Translations under genes and position numbers: made by a program
Shown here: piece after piece, positions 54,250-62,699 of the stretch
How the letters are laid out: every line of letters begins with the position of its first letter
Position numbering within the stretch: position 1 is the first letter of the stretch
Notes under the pieces: generated by a model
The model's database searches: none
The model's input: the letters and a program-made list of their open reading frames with translations, nothing else
What the model was told of the DNA's origin: nothing
NCBI RefSeq assembly: GCF_022811685.1
Contig: NZ_CP094532.1
Location: 2,522,501 to 2,586,500 of the forward strand
Direction of reading: 5' to 3'
DNA length: 64,000 nt
From: Chryseobacterium suipulveris
GTDB taxonomy: Bacteria > Bacteroidota > Bacteroidia > Flavobacteriales > Weeksellaceae

Positions 54250-55101
54250 TTACTTACCGATATGATAATACGCCAACATTTTATAATACAGTTTCGCAGC
54301 TAAGAAAGCTGTCGGTTTTGCATAAGGCGAATCCATCAGTTCCACAATATCGAATGCTACGACATTACATTTCTCGAAAACTTTTCTAAGGAGTTCCAAA
54401 GTTGGATACCACTGCAATCCTCCAGGTTCCGGAGTTCCTGTAGATGGTGCAAATGAAGGATCGAACGCATCCAAATCAATCGTGATGTAAACATTTCCGG
54501 AAACTTTCTCCAAAACATCATTTACCCAGTTCTCGTTGTTGGCGATTTCGTGCGCCCAAAAACACTGCCCTTCAGGAACATACTGCATTTCCTCAACATC
54601 GCAGGAACGAATTCCGACTTGAACCAAATTTAATTTCTGCGAAGCCTCAAAAACTGCACAAGCATGATTAGAAGTCGAACCGTGAAAATCAGGACGCAAA
54701 TCGGTATGTGCATCCAATTGAAGCACCGTCAAATCAGGATATTTTTCACCAAACGCACGAATGGAACCGATAGAAACCGAATGTTCCCCACCAAAAAGCG
54801 TGAACAGTTTTCCTTCGTTCTGCATCATTTCTTGAGTTTTTTGGTAAACCGCTTCCGTCATTGCTTCGGGTGAAGAATTTTCTGAAACTTCTCCCGCCAT
54901 CCAAACGCCTTCCAGATAAGGTTCTGTTCCTGTTTCGATGTCGTAGAGTTCCATATTTTCGGAGGCGTCGAGGAAGAGTTCCGGACCTTTGTCCGCACCT
55001 TTTCCCCAGGTTGAAGTTCCGTCGTAAGGAACGGTTACCAACATTACTTTAGCGTTTTCGAGTGTCGCGTTTTCTTCGGGAATTCCTGCGTAAGTATTCA
55101 T
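54250..55101 (-). CDS. speB: agmatinase
   Basis: Ureohydrolase that splits agmatine into putrescine and urea. 283 residues from MNTYAGIPEENATL (55101). Manganese-ligand motifs are GGEHSVS, DAHTDLR and DLDAFDPS. The frame extends 14 codons upstream, but those are encoded by a TTTGAAG tandem repeat and are not conserved. The arginine decarboxylase gene that makes agmatine lies at 56896-58287, separated by a plus-strand operon. Confidence 0.93.
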   Translation of the reverse strand: MNTYAGIPEENATLENAKVMLVTVPYDGTSTWGKGADKGPELFLDASENMELYDIETGTEPYLEGVWMAGEVSENSSPEAMTEAVYQKTQEMMQNEGKLFTLFGGEHSVSIGSIRAFGEKYPDLTVLQLDAHTDLRPDFHGSTSNHACAVFEASQKLNLVQVGIRSCDVEEMQYVPEGQCFWAHEIANNENWVNDVLEKVSGNVYITIDLDAFDPSFAPSTGTPEPGGLQWYPTLELLRKVFEKCNVVAFDIVELMDSPYAKPTAFLAAKLYYKMLAYYHIGK

Positions 55102-55105
55102 TTTT

Positions 55106-55148
55106 AGTTTGAAGTTTAAGGTTTGAAGTTTGAAGTTGGACAAAGATA
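55106..55148 (-). promoter_or_regulatory. speB -7 element and TTTGAAG repeat leader
   Basis: -7 element TATCTTTG at 55141-55148 (minus strand). Between it and the ATG lie four TTTGAAGT-like words in tandem (55106-55138), so the leader is a simple repeat. A -33 is weak. Confidence 0.5.
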
Positions 55149-55227
55149 AAGATTTTCAGATTCCACCGAAAATGGAAATCAAATCCAAAATACTCAATTA
55201 AAATTTTAATTATATTAAAATAATTTT

Positions 55228-55235
55228 TAACTTTG
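55228..55235 (+). promoter_or_regulatory. -7 element of the DUF2089-SdpI-YIP1 operon
   Basis: TAACTTTG at 55228-55235, 21 bp before the ATG at 55257. The -33 region reads TTTTA. The flanks are very A/T-rich. Confidence 0.5.
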
Positions 55236-55256
55236 TTAAAGACAAATTCATTTAAA

Positions 55257-55520
55257 ATGAAACTACCGATTTTTTGTCCAAGCTGTGAAAACTCATTGAA
55301 CGTAAGCCAAATGAAATGCAACCATTGCGAAACGGAAGTGAATGGCAACTACGAACTCCCGCTGTATCTGAAGCTTTCGAGAGAAGAGCAGGATTTCATC
55401 CTCCAGTTTTTTCTTTCCAGCGGAAGCATCAAAGAAATGGCAAAACAGCAGGAACTTTCTTATCCCACGATGAGAAACAGAATGGACGATCTCATCGATA
55501 AAATCAAAAACTTAAATTAA
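55257..55520 (+). CDS. DUF2089-type zinc-ribbon HTH regulator
   Basis: Small probable regulator of 87 residues. An N-terminal zinc ribbon (C7-P-S-C10 and C21-N-H-C24) is followed by a helical DUF2089 region and a helix-turn-helix-like C-terminus (GSIKEMAKQQELSYPTMRNRMDDLI). The start at 55257 (MKLPIFCPSC) gives the family's usual beginning; upstream codons in the frame lack similarity. It is the first gene of a tight four-gene operon with membrane proteins. Confidence 0.85.
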   Translation: MKLPIFCPSCENSLNVSQMKCNHCETEVNGNYELPLYLKLSREEQDFILQFFLSSGSIKEMAKQQELSYPTMRNRMDDLIDKIKNLN

Positions 55521-55527
55521 TAAACCG

Positions 55528-55932
55528 ATGAGAAAAATCCCAGTAAAATACGGCATCGAGATTTTGGTGATCTGCCTCACTCCCTTTCTGTTTATGATTT
55601 CGGAAAGTATTTCGAATGGAAAAGTAACAGGAATTCTATTTTCATTTGGCTACCTGATTCTTGTTGGTTTCGTTATTTTCGGCATTAGATATTGGATTGA
55701 AAATGAAGAACTTGTCATTCAAAACCTCTTATTCTGGAAAACCCGAATCAGGATCAGTGAAGTCTCAAAAATCGAAAAAACTTGGAATGCACTTTCTTCG
55801 CCTGCGCCGAGTATAACAGGAAGAGTAGAAATTTATTACAATAAAAAAAGTATTGTTATTTCACCGAAAAATTTTGAGGAATTCAAGAACGAACTGCTTA
55901 GAATCAATCCCAACATCATTATTAAAGAATAA
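55528..55932 (+). CDS. membrane protein with PH-like domain
   Basis: Protein of 134 residues with two N-terminal helices at about 8-27 and 34-54, then a soluble part (YWIENEELVIQNLLFWKTRIRI) with a strand pattern like bacterial PH domains. Bacterial PH proteins of this type are found near SdpI-like or immunity proteins. Gap to the DUF2089 gene is 7 bp. Confidence 0.65.
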   Translation: MRKIPVKYGIEILVICLTPFLFMISESISNGKVTGILFSFGYLILVGFVIFGIRYWIENEELVIQNLLFWKTRIRISEVSKIEKTWNALSSPAPSITGRVEIYYNKKSIVISPKNFEEFKNELLRINPNIIIKE

Positions 55933-55935
55933 AAT

Positions 55936-56289
55936 ATGAACTTTGAAAATCCATTGTTTTTAATGGGAAGTATGACGGGAGCAATTTTCGTGATTGGAGG
56001 ATTATTGCTTTATTTTCTGCCTCCAAAAAAAATCAATTCGCTGTACGGTTATCGTACGGAAAGCTCGATGAGAAATCTCGACCGTTGGAATTTCGCACAG
56101 AAATATGCGGCAAAAGTGATGATTGCTTGCGGAACCGCATTTTCATTTATCTCGATTGCAGGTTTGTTTATTGTCGGAAACGAACGACTTTCGTTGATTG
56201 TCGCAATGGTTTTATTATTTCTCATTTGTGCCATAATTTACTTTTCGACTGAGAAAAAACTTAAAGAAAATTTTACCGATCAACCTTAA
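55936..56289 (+). CDS. SdpI family membrane protein
   Basis: Protein of 117 residues with three helices (about 5-26, 55-78, 84-103) and the SdpI signature KINSLYGYRTESSMRNLDRWNFAQKYAAK. SdpI in Bacillus gives immunity to the SDP toxin and signals to a repressor. Three bases separate it from the upstream gene. Confidence 0.88.
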   Translation: MNFENPLFLMGSMTGAIFVIGGLLLYFLPPKKINSLYGYRTESSMRNLDRWNFAQKYAAKVMIACGTAFSFISIAGLFIVGNERLSLIVAMVLLFLICAIIYFSTEKKLKENFTDQP

Positions 56290-56301
56290 AATTTAAACGT
56301 T

Positions 56302-56895
56302 ATGAATTGGAAACTTTTTTTCAACCCGTTTGAAAAATTCAGCGAAATCCAACTTCTGGTATTTGGAATCATTATCACGATTCTCGGGAGTTTTATTGGG
56401 AGTTCGCTCGGCGTGATTTATGACGGCGTTTTTGATGTGCATGTTTACCAAACGACTTTCGCAAAAGCAATTCTCGTGAATTTCATCAACATTCTTTCCG
56501 TTTTTGTTCCATTATTGATTTTAGGTAAGATCATTAATTCAAAAACAAGAATCATCGACATCCTGAATGTTTCGCTGATCAGCAGGTTTCCCATTTACAT
56601 CGCTGGTTTGTTAGCCAATAATGAGAAGATGAACGGGATTACCGAAAATATTCTAAAGGAAATCAACACTCCAGAAAAACTTCAAATTCCAACCACCGAC
56701 CTTATTTACCTTATGGTTTTTTCATCATTAATGATGATACTTTTAGTTTACAGCATCGTGTTGATGTTTTCAGGATTTCGAACCGCGACCAATGTGAAAA
56801 AATGGCAACATTTCATCTTTTTCGCAATTGCCATTATTGTTGCAGAACTCATTTCGAAGGTTACGATCGGAAGTTTACTCGATTTTTGGCAATAA
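56302..56895 (+). CDS. YIP1 family membrane protein
   Basis: Protein of 197 residues with about five helices (LLVFGIIITILGSFIGSSLG, AILVNFINILSVFVPLLILG, DLIYLMVFSSLMMILLVY, HFIFFAIAIIVAELIS). The pattern matches the Yip1 domain. It closes the DUF2089 operon. Its stop codon at 56893-56895 is directly followed by the stop codon of speA on the other strand. Confidence 0.82.
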   Translation: MNWKLFFNPFEKFSEIQLLVFGIIITILGSFIGSSLGVIYDGVFDVHVYQTTFAKAILVNFINILSVFVPLLILGKIINSKTRIIDILNVSLISRFPIYIAGLLANNEKMNGITENILKEINTPEKLQIPTTDLIYLMVFSSLMMILLVYSIVLMFSGFRTATNVKKWQHFIFFAIAIIVAELISKVTIGSLLDFWQ

Positions 56896-58287
56896 TTAAT
56901 ACCCCAAAAGCTTCAGCACATCTTCAGGTTGCTGTTCCTCGCGGAAAACGGTGTAAACAAAGTTTCCTTCCTCGTCTTTGTCGATGAGAATGTGTTTCGG
57001 TTGCGGCATCAAGCAGTGGTGAACTCCGCCGTATCCACCGATGGTTTCCTGATAAGCTCCTGTATGGAAAAACCCGATGTACAAAGGTTTTGTGTCACTA
57101 AAAACAGGGAGATAAATGGCGTTTGTATGCTGTTCGGAATTGTAATAATCGTCGGAATCGCAGGTTAATCCGCCAAGGAAAACCCGCTCATAAGTATCGT
57201 CCCAACGGTTGATCGGGAGCATAATGAAGTGTCTCGAAATCGCCCAAGTGTCGGGAAGCGTGGTCATAAAAGAAGAATCGATCATGTTCCATTTTTCCCT
57301 GTCGTTCTGCCTTTTCTGTGAAATGATTTTGTAGAGATGACCCCCGCTTTCGCCTACGGTAAAACTTCCAAATTCGGTGTAAATGTTCGGTTCTTCCACG
57401 CCTTCTTCCTCACAGAATTTCTTGATCTGTGAAACGATTTCATTCACCATATACTGGTAATCGTAATCGAAATTCAGAGAGGTCTTGATCGGGAAACCGC
57501 CACCAATATTCAGGGAATCCACTTCCGGCGCAATTTTTTTCAAACGTGCGTAAACCCGGAGACATTTATACAATTCGTTCCAATAATACGCGGTGTCTTT
57601 AATCCCTGTATTGATGAAGAAATGCAGCATTTTCAAGCGCGCATTCGGATGTTCCGCGATTTTCTGGGAGTAGTAAGGAATAATGTCTTTATAACCAATT
57701 CCTAATCTCGAGGTGTAGAATTCAAACTTCGGCTCCTCTTCCGATGCGATTCGGATCCCGATGTCGAAAGTCACGTCGATGCTTTCGGTAAGTTTGTCGA
57801 GTTCACGGTAGTTGTCGAGGATCGGAGTAATATTTTCGAAACCGTTGTTGATCATTTCAGAGATTTTCTGAAGATAGTCGTCAGTCTTAAAACCGTTACA
57901 GATCACTTCGATATTTTTGTCAACCTTTCCTTTGTCATAAAGGGATTTCACAATATCCATATCATAAGCGGAAGAAGTTTCGATCGAGATGTCGTTTTTT
58001 AAAGCTTCCTCCAATACAAATGCAAAATGGCTGGATTTGGTGCAGTAACAGTAACGATAGTTTTTCGTGTACTCGTTGAGTTCAAACGCTTCCTTGAACC
58101 ACGCTTTTGCGCGCTGGATGTTCATCGAGATTTTTGGCAGATAATTAAATTTCAGGGGAGTCCCAAACTTTTCGACGACCTCCATCAAAGGAATATCGTG
58201 GAACTGGAGTTGATTTTCCGAAACGTTGAATTCTTCCGTCGGGAAATACAGGGTTTGGTCGATGAGCTCTGAATATTTAATTTTCAT
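56896..58287 (-). CDS. speA: arginine decarboxylase (fold III, Bacteroidota type)
   Basis: PLP enzyme converting arginine to agmatine. 463 residues, shorter than the 630-residue E. coli SpeA, as is usual in Bacteroidota. The PLP lysine is K84 (CYCTKSSHF), the phosphate loop is NIGGGFPI, and the catalytic Cys/Asp region LGGLTCDSDDYY is present. Product feeds SpeB at 54250. Stop-to-stop with the YIP1 gene, 0 bp. Confidence 0.93.
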   Translation of the reverse strand: MKIKYSELIDQTLYFPTEEFNVSENQLQFHDIPLMEVVEKFGTPLKFNYLPKISMNIQRAKAWFKEAFELNEYTKNYRYCYCTKSSHFAFVLEEALKNDISIETSSAYDMDIVKSLYDKGKVDKNIEVICNGFKTDDYLQKISEMINNGFENITPILDNYRELDKLTESIDVTFDIGIRIASEEEPKFEFYTSRLGIGYKDIIPYYSQKIAEHPNARLKMLHFFINTGIKDTAYYWNELYKCLRVYARLKKIAPEVDSLNIGGGFPIKTSLNFDYDYQYMVNEIVSQIKKFCEEEGVEEPNIYTEFGSFTVGESGGHLYKIISQKRQNDREKWNMIDSSFMTTLPDTWAISRHFIMLPINRWDDTYERVFLGGLTCDSDDYYNSEQHTNAIYLPVFSDTKPLYIGFFHTGAYQETIGGYGGVHHCLMPQPKHILIDKDEEGNFVYTVFREEQQPEDVLKLLGY

Positions 58288-58425
58288 TCGTAAATCTAAT
58301 TTTTAAAATTTTGACGCTTGAAATCTGAACTGCAAATTTGGTGAAAAAAGTTGGTTTTTCTGTTAAGCGAAATTCAAATAAGGAAGTTTTATGCCATAAT
58401 AAAAATGAAGGCTTCAACGAGGTTT

Positions 58426-59103
58426 TTAGTTTTCAACAAAAACAATCAGCTCACCTTTTTCGAATTCAATGGTGACCTTTTCATCTGAAGCAAAATTTCT
58501 TGTTCCAATCCTTGAAGTGATCGACAAGCTTTCTTTGTTTAATGGCCAGTTCAATCCTGCGGTGATAATATTTTCCGCAATAGGAAATGGGTAAAGAGAA
58601 ATCATTTTTCCTTTCACGTTTTCCAAAACTAACTTTTTAGGTGAGAAAAAATATCTTGAAAAATTATCGTAGAAAGTTAGCTCCAAATCATCTTTAAACT
58701 TAAAGCCCACGGTTAGGTTCCCCAGAAAGTGATCCATCTCACCACCGCTCGCTCCATACACATCTACTTTCTTTATTCCTTTTTTCCGTAGAATTTCCAG
58801 TGACTTTTCGAAATCCGTCTTATCCTGATCGGGAGTGAAGATGAACTTCTCGCGGTACAGCTCGTCATCTGCAATCGTGTGTGAATCAAAATCTCCAGAG
58901 ACAAAATCCAGTTTTTCCATAGGAAAGTTTTTTTCCTTTAAATAGCGGAAAGCACCGTCGGAACAGCAAATCAAATCATAGCCGTCAATTTCGGGAAGAT
59001 CTTTCGGCGGTTCGCCGTTGATGAACAAAAGAGCAAATCCTCCCCCTAAATCCTCCTTCAAAGGAGGGGGATTTTTATGTTCGTCATTATTCAGGTTGGT
59101 CAT
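58426..59103 (-). CDS. thiamine diphosphokinase
   Basis: Makes thiamine diphosphate from thiamine and ATP. Motifs are LLFINGEPP, the CCSDGAFRYL and SGDFDSH boxes, TPDQDKTDFEKSLE, and the thiamine-binding SIGTRNFAS region near the end. The 225-residue frame begins with MTNLNNDEHKNPPPLKEDLG, encoded by a CCCCCT/AGGGGG repeat that is not part of the family; the conserved part begins at FALLFINGEP. No other ATG fits, so the extension may be real. Confidence 0.9.
   Translation of the reverse strand: MTNLNNDEHKNPPPLKEDLGGGFALLFINGEPPKDLPEIDGYDLICCSDGAFRYLKEKNFPMEKLDFVSGDFDSHTIADDELYREKFIFTPDQDKTDFEKSLEILRKKGIKKVDVYGASGGEMDHFLGNLTVGFKFKDDLELTFYDNFSRYFFSPKKLVLENVKGKMISLYPFPIAENIITAGLNWPLNKESLSITSRIGTRNFASDEKVTIEFEKGELIVFVEN
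59045..59071. repeat. CCTCCTT/AAGGAGG hairpin within thiN 5' end
   Basis: CCTCCTT-CA-AAGGAGG (59052-59067) flanked by CCCCCTAAAT and GGGGATTTTT. In frame it encodes NPPPLKEDLGGG of the thiamine diphosphokinase N-terminus. It resembles the CCCC repeat group. Confidence 0.7.
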
Positions 59104-59179
59104 AACTGATGAAATGGGACCTTTATTGTTCTGGTTTTTCTACGGGAAACTTTAGTTTCTTAAAAGTCGAGACTTGTCC

Positions 59180-59749
59180 CTACCTGTTATTTGGATTCCA
59201 AAATTCTTCGGTGTCGCCGTGTAATTTTGAGACGTATCTTGCCAAAACAAAAAGATAATCTGAAAGTCGGTTGAGGTATTTAATCAATTCCGGTCGTACT
59301 TCTTCTGATTCATTCAGAAAAACAAGACTGCGCTCCGCTCTTCGGCAAACCGTTCTGCAAACGTGAAGTGCGGTTGCTGCTTTTCCGCCACCTGGAAGAA
59401 TAAAGTACTGAAGCGGCTCCAGTTGCGGTTCATATTCGTCCATCCAGTTTTCGAGTTCCTGAATTTCTTCTTCGGAAATCATCAAGGTAAGGCGGGACTT
59501 TCCATTGGCCAAAGTCAGTTTATCAGTTGGTGTCGCCGATTCCGAACCGACGGTAAATAAATCGAACTGAATTTTTTTCAATTGCGAGATGACCTTTGCG
59601 TCAGTGATCTCACATTTTGCCACTCCGATAAAAGAGTTGAGCTCGTCGATATTTCCGTAAGATTCAACTCTCGCGGAAGCTTTTGAAACGCGGGTTCCGC
59701 CGTAAAGCGCGGTTTGACCTTTGTCGCCCGTTTTGGTATAGATTTTCAT
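59180..59749 (-). CDS. cob(I)yrinic acid a,c-diamide adenosyltransferase (PduO type)
   Basis: Adds the adenosyl group to cob(I)alamin using ATP. 189 residues. Signatures: N-terminal TKTGDKGQTALYGGTRVSK, RVESYGNIDELNSFIG, the PGGGKAATALHVCRTVCRRAER helix that binds ATP, and LNRLSDYLFVLARYVSK. No B12 riboswitch or other cobalamin genes are seen in the window. It lies 76 bp upstream of thiN on the same strand. Confidence 0.95.
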   Translation of the reverse strand: MKIYTKTGDKGQTALYGGTRVSKASARVESYGNIDELNSFIGVAKCEITDAKVISQLKKIQFDLFTVGSESATPTDKLTLANGKSRLTLMISEEEIQELENWMDEYEPQLEPLQYFILPGGGKAATALHVCRTVCRRAERSLVFLNESEEVRPELIKYLNRLSDYLFVLARYVSKLHGDTEEFWNPNNR

Positions 59750-59810
59750 TTTTACTGATTAATGAAGTAAAATTAAGGAAATTAATGATGTTGAGAAAAA
59801 AAACTAAACC

Positions 59811-59865
59811 ACCCCGTCTCCCGAACTTCGTTCGGAATCCACCCCTCCAGTGGAGGGGAATTTCG
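59811..59865. repeat. CCCCGTC double-hairpin repeat, copy 2
   Basis: CCACCCCGTC, stem CCGAAC-TTC-GTTCGG (59821-59835), then CCACCCCTCC-AGT-GGAGGGG stem (59842-59858) and AATTTCG. Same modules as 29590-29640, with different hairpin sequences. Confidence 0.65.
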
Positions 59866-59877
59866 TTATTCCCAAAA

Positions 59878-60720
59878 TTACTTCAATTCATTTAGAATAA
59901 TCTCCCACAGATTTTTATTAAAACTTCTGAAAAAGTTGACATGCCCAATTTCTCTTTTCTCGGATTCGGCGACTTTCACTTCTCGGTAGGTTTTCTTTAG
60001 GTTCGGATACGCAGTGTGCATCAAGCTTTCCATGCCTTTTTCGGTCACCCACGAATCGTCTTCGGCGTGGATGATGAAGGTGTCTTGAGTCAATTCTTTG
60101 GAATAATCCTTGCCGATTTTCTCAAAAAGCTTGCTGGTCGATTTCTTGTTGAGGATCAAAGTTTTCCAATCCAACGCGGCTCCTTTCGGAAGCGACTCAC
60201 CCAAACCAAACCAATGCGCAGGAAAGTATCCCAAAAGCTTTGTCGTAGCGGGAACAGCGATTCCAAAACCGAAAAGTGCGGTAACTGCGACTTTCGTTTT
60301 TAGATGTCCGAAATAGGCATCCTGTGTGGCGACGAAAATAAATTTTTCAAATAACAGAGAATCGGGATTCATCCCCAAAATCAGCGCACCGACGGAATGA
60401 CCAAGACAAAACTTCCGGAAACCCTTGTAATATTTGTCGATAAACTGAGTGAGCGTTTTGTAGTCTTCAGTTCCCCAAATCCGCATCGATGCTTGGAAAC
60501 CTTTTATTTTTTCTGGTTTCGAAAGTCCGATTCCTCGGTAATCGTAGGTGATGACAGTGAACCCGCGTTCCGCAAAATATTTAGCAAAAGAAAAATAAAT
60601 CTGCTGTTTTACTCCCGTTGCCGAATTGATGAGCAGCAGTTTCCCGTTGGAATCGACGGGTTCGAAAAACGTTGCCGCAATGGGAACTTGATCGGAAGTT
60701 TTCAGATGGATGGTTTTCAT
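59878..60720 (-). CDS. alpha/beta hydrolase
   Basis: Serine hydrolase of 280 residues from the start MKTIHLKTSDQVPIAATFFEP (60720). Nucleophile serine is in LGHSVGAL, acid residue in IHAEDDSWV, histidine in REIGHVNFF. Substrate unknown. A -7 element lies at 60763-60770. The 15 codons in front of the chosen start are not conserved. Confidence 0.88.
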   Translation of the reverse strand: MKTIHLKTSDQVPIAATFFEPVDSNGKLLLINSATGVKQQIYFSFAKYFAERGFTVITYDYRGIGLSKPEKIKGFQASMRIWGTEDYKTLTQFIDKYYKGFRKFCLGHSVGALILGMNPDSLLFEKFIFVATQDAYFGHLKTKVAVTALFGFGIAVPATTKLLGYFPAHWFGLGESLPKGAALDWKTLILNKKSTSKLFEKIGKDYSKELTQDTFIIHAEDDSWVTEKGMESLMHTAYPNLKKTYREVKVAESEKREIGHVNFFRSFNKNLWEIILNELK

Positions 60721-60872
60721 TTGCGTTAAAGTCAACCCAAAAAGAATCGGACTGCTGAACTTCAAAATTAAAGATTTAAAGTTTTCTGAAAAGGAAAATC
60801 GGTATGGTCAGAATAGAATTTAGAGCATATTCAAATTCTTTTTAGAAAAAATATTATTTCGGAAGTTTTCTT

Positions 60873-60944
60873 TACCCCGACACTAAACGGCGGAAAATTT
60901 CCCGCTAAATAAACCAAAATTTGCTCCCTTTAGGGGACGGGGTA
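60873..60944. repeat. CCCCG-bounded element, copy 3
   Basis: TACCCCG (60873-60879) is inverted as CGGGGTA (60938-60944). Inside are GCGGAAA ... TTTCCCGC (60889-60904) and CTCCCTTTAGGGGA. It is more diverged than copies 1 and 2. It lies in the gap between the hydrolase and ribokinase genes. Confidence 0.5.
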
Positions 60945-60982
60945 ATCAAATTTAGGTTTATTTAGATAATATTAACACGCCC

Positions 60983-61876
60983 TTAGTCCTTCAGGAAATC
61001 TTTCAGATACGGCAAACCGCTTTGCGAACCACTGTTTCGGGTGACTTTCAATGAGACATCATTTCCGAATTTTACACATTCATCAATGGTGTTTCCGTGA
61101 CAAAGTGCGACTGCAAAACCAGAGGTGAAAGCATCGCCCATTCCCATTTTGTGTAGCACGGAATCGTGATGATTGCGGTAATATTTCATTTCAGAACCAT
61201 CGAAGTACGTCGTGGAATTGGAATCGTCGCGCACGAAAAGTTTGTTGGGATATTTTCTGACAATTTCCTCCCGAACCTCGTGACCGAAAATCGTGGAAAG
61301 TTCGTTGCTTTTGGCGACAATAAAACTCGCGTCTTCAATTACTTCTGCTGAAAGTTTCTTTGCAGGTGCGGCATAAACACCGACTTTTTTACCGTGTTTC
61401 TTGGCAAGCTGCACGGTAAATTCCACAGTTTCCATCGGAATTTCGAGTTGGATCAAAATCAAATCTGCGGAGATGAAGAACTTTTCTGCCTCCATAATAT
61501 GTCGCCGTTTCAAATGATAATTTGAAGCCGGAACCACGACAATAGAATTGATTCCCTCAGAAGTCGTCACGTAAGCTGTTCCAGTCGGTGCATCTTCCGT
61601 TTCTGCAACAAATCCGACATTGACACCCTCTTCAACAAGGTTTCTCATAATTTGCTGACCAAGCGGATCCATTCCCACGCAGCTGATGAAATATACATTT
61701 GCTCTGAGTCGCGCAGTTCCTACCGCCTGATTTGCACCTTTACCGCCGAAAAAACTTTCAGACCTATCCGCTATTACCGTTTCGTTGGGTTTCGGAAGAT
61801 GTGAGGTGTTGAGCACCAAATCGATGGACGAGCTGCCTACAACAATAATTTTCGGTTGTTCTGAAGTAATGGTCAT
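60983..61876 (-). CDS. PfkB family carbohydrate kinase (ribokinase-like)
   Basis: Phosphorylates a sugar, probably ribose, at C5. 297 residues. N-terminal SSSIDLVL, the sugar-binding GGKGANQAVGTARL, and the anion hole/catalytic base GMGDAFTSGFA at the C-terminus are seen. No transport genes next to it, so the substrate is not fixed. A -7 TAAATTTG is at 61912-61919. Confidence 0.88.
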   Translation of the reverse strand: MTITSEQPKIIVVGSSSIDLVLNTSHLPKPNETVIADRSESFFGGKGANQAVGTARLRANVYFISCVGMDPLGQQIMRNLVEEGVNVGFVAETEDAPTGTAYVTTSEGINSIVVVPASNYHLKRRHIMEAEKFFISADLILIQLEIPMETVEFTVQLAKKHGKKVGVYAAPAKKLSAEVIEDASFIVAKSNELSTIFGHEVREEIVRKYPNKLFVRDDSNSTTYFDGSEMKYYRNHHDSVLHKMGMGDAFTSGFAVALCHGNTIDECVKFGNDVSLKVTRNSGSQSGLPYLKDFLKD

Positions 61877-61952
61877 TCTGAAATTCTGTTTTGAGAGGAT
61901 TAGTTAATAAACAAATTTATCCTTTAATTCCCAATTTAACTATGGTTTAACA

Positions 61953-62597
61953 TTAATTAACAAAGCCAACCTCAATAAATTCCGTCATAATTTTCGCCGG
62001 ACGATTTTCGTTATCAAACCCAATATAGCTTCCGTAAAAACCTTCACCATAACCCGTTTCGAATGCGAAGATGTTTCCGCCCTTTTCTTCATCAGGTTTG
62101 AGGAAGGCAAACTGGTCGATTGCTCCGTTTTCGTCAAAAAAATGTTGGTGGAAAAACTCCTCGTAAATCCCCATAAAGTCATCGCCTTTTCGGTGGAACA
62201 ATCTTTTTTCCAAATGATTCAAGCAATCCTGAGTTTCTGCATCCATAAAGCACCCCATTCCGCTTTCCACGGGATAGCCGAAAATTTCGCCTTCCTTCAA
62301 ATCAGCCGTGTTCTGACCATCGGTTGTCGCTAATTTCCAGTTCGTAACCTCGTTCGCATTGAAAACAATTTCCACATAAGCAATGCAGTTGGACTCTTTT
62401 TCTTTATGCACCAAAACTTCGAATTCGCCAACAGGAAAATCTTCATTGAAAGCAGCCATATCTCCCGTTAACAGAAGATCGCACGCTACAATTTTTCCCG
62501 TCGGAAGATGGATTTTTCCTGCGTCGAAAGTTTCAATCAAAGGACTTTCAACAAAATTTTTGCTGAAGAGTTTCGCGATATTTTCAAGGTGCGTCAT
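61953..62597 (-). CDS. DUF4241 family protein
   Basis: Protein of 214 residues with the DUF4241 features KIHLPTGKIVACDLLLTGD and DAETQDCLNHLEKRL, ending in GNIFAFETGYGEGFYGSYIGFD. Cytoplasmic, no signal. Some members occur in polymorphic-toxin immunity loci, but no toxin is near here and the role is unknown. The gap to valS is one large imperfect hairpin. Confidence 0.85.
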   Translation of the reverse strand: MTHLENIAKLFSKNFVESPLIETFDAGKIHLPTGKIVACDLLLTGDMAAFNEDFPVGEFEVLVHKEKESNCIAYVEIVFNANEVTNWKLATTDGQNTADLKEGEIFGYPVESGMGCFMDAETQDCLNHLEKRLFHRKGDDFMGIYEEFFHQHFFDENGAIDQFAFLKPDEEKGGNIFAFETGYGEGFYGSYIGFDNENRPAKIMTEFIEVGFVN

Positions 62598-62602
62598 AAT
62601 TA

Positions 62603-62699
62603 AGGTTTGAAAGGGTTTGAGTTGATTTGAGTTTATTTGATGTTGCGGAGCTTCTTAAACCCTCAAAGAATTTCAAATAAAATCAAACAACTTCAAATT
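62603..62699. repeat. large imperfect hairpin of TTTGA words
   Basis: GGTTTGAAAGGGTTTGAG ... GATTTGAG (62605-62640) is the approximate inverse of CAAATAAAATCAAAC ... CTTCAAAT (62668-62698), around a TTGCGGAGCTTC centre. It fills the whole gap between DUF4241 and valS and ends at the valS stop. Confidence 0.5.

Noticed and set aside
59100..59180. Thiamine or cobalamin riboswitch before thiN or the adenosyltransferase
   Set aside because: Neither leader has the length or the conserved words of a TPP or B12 riboswitch.
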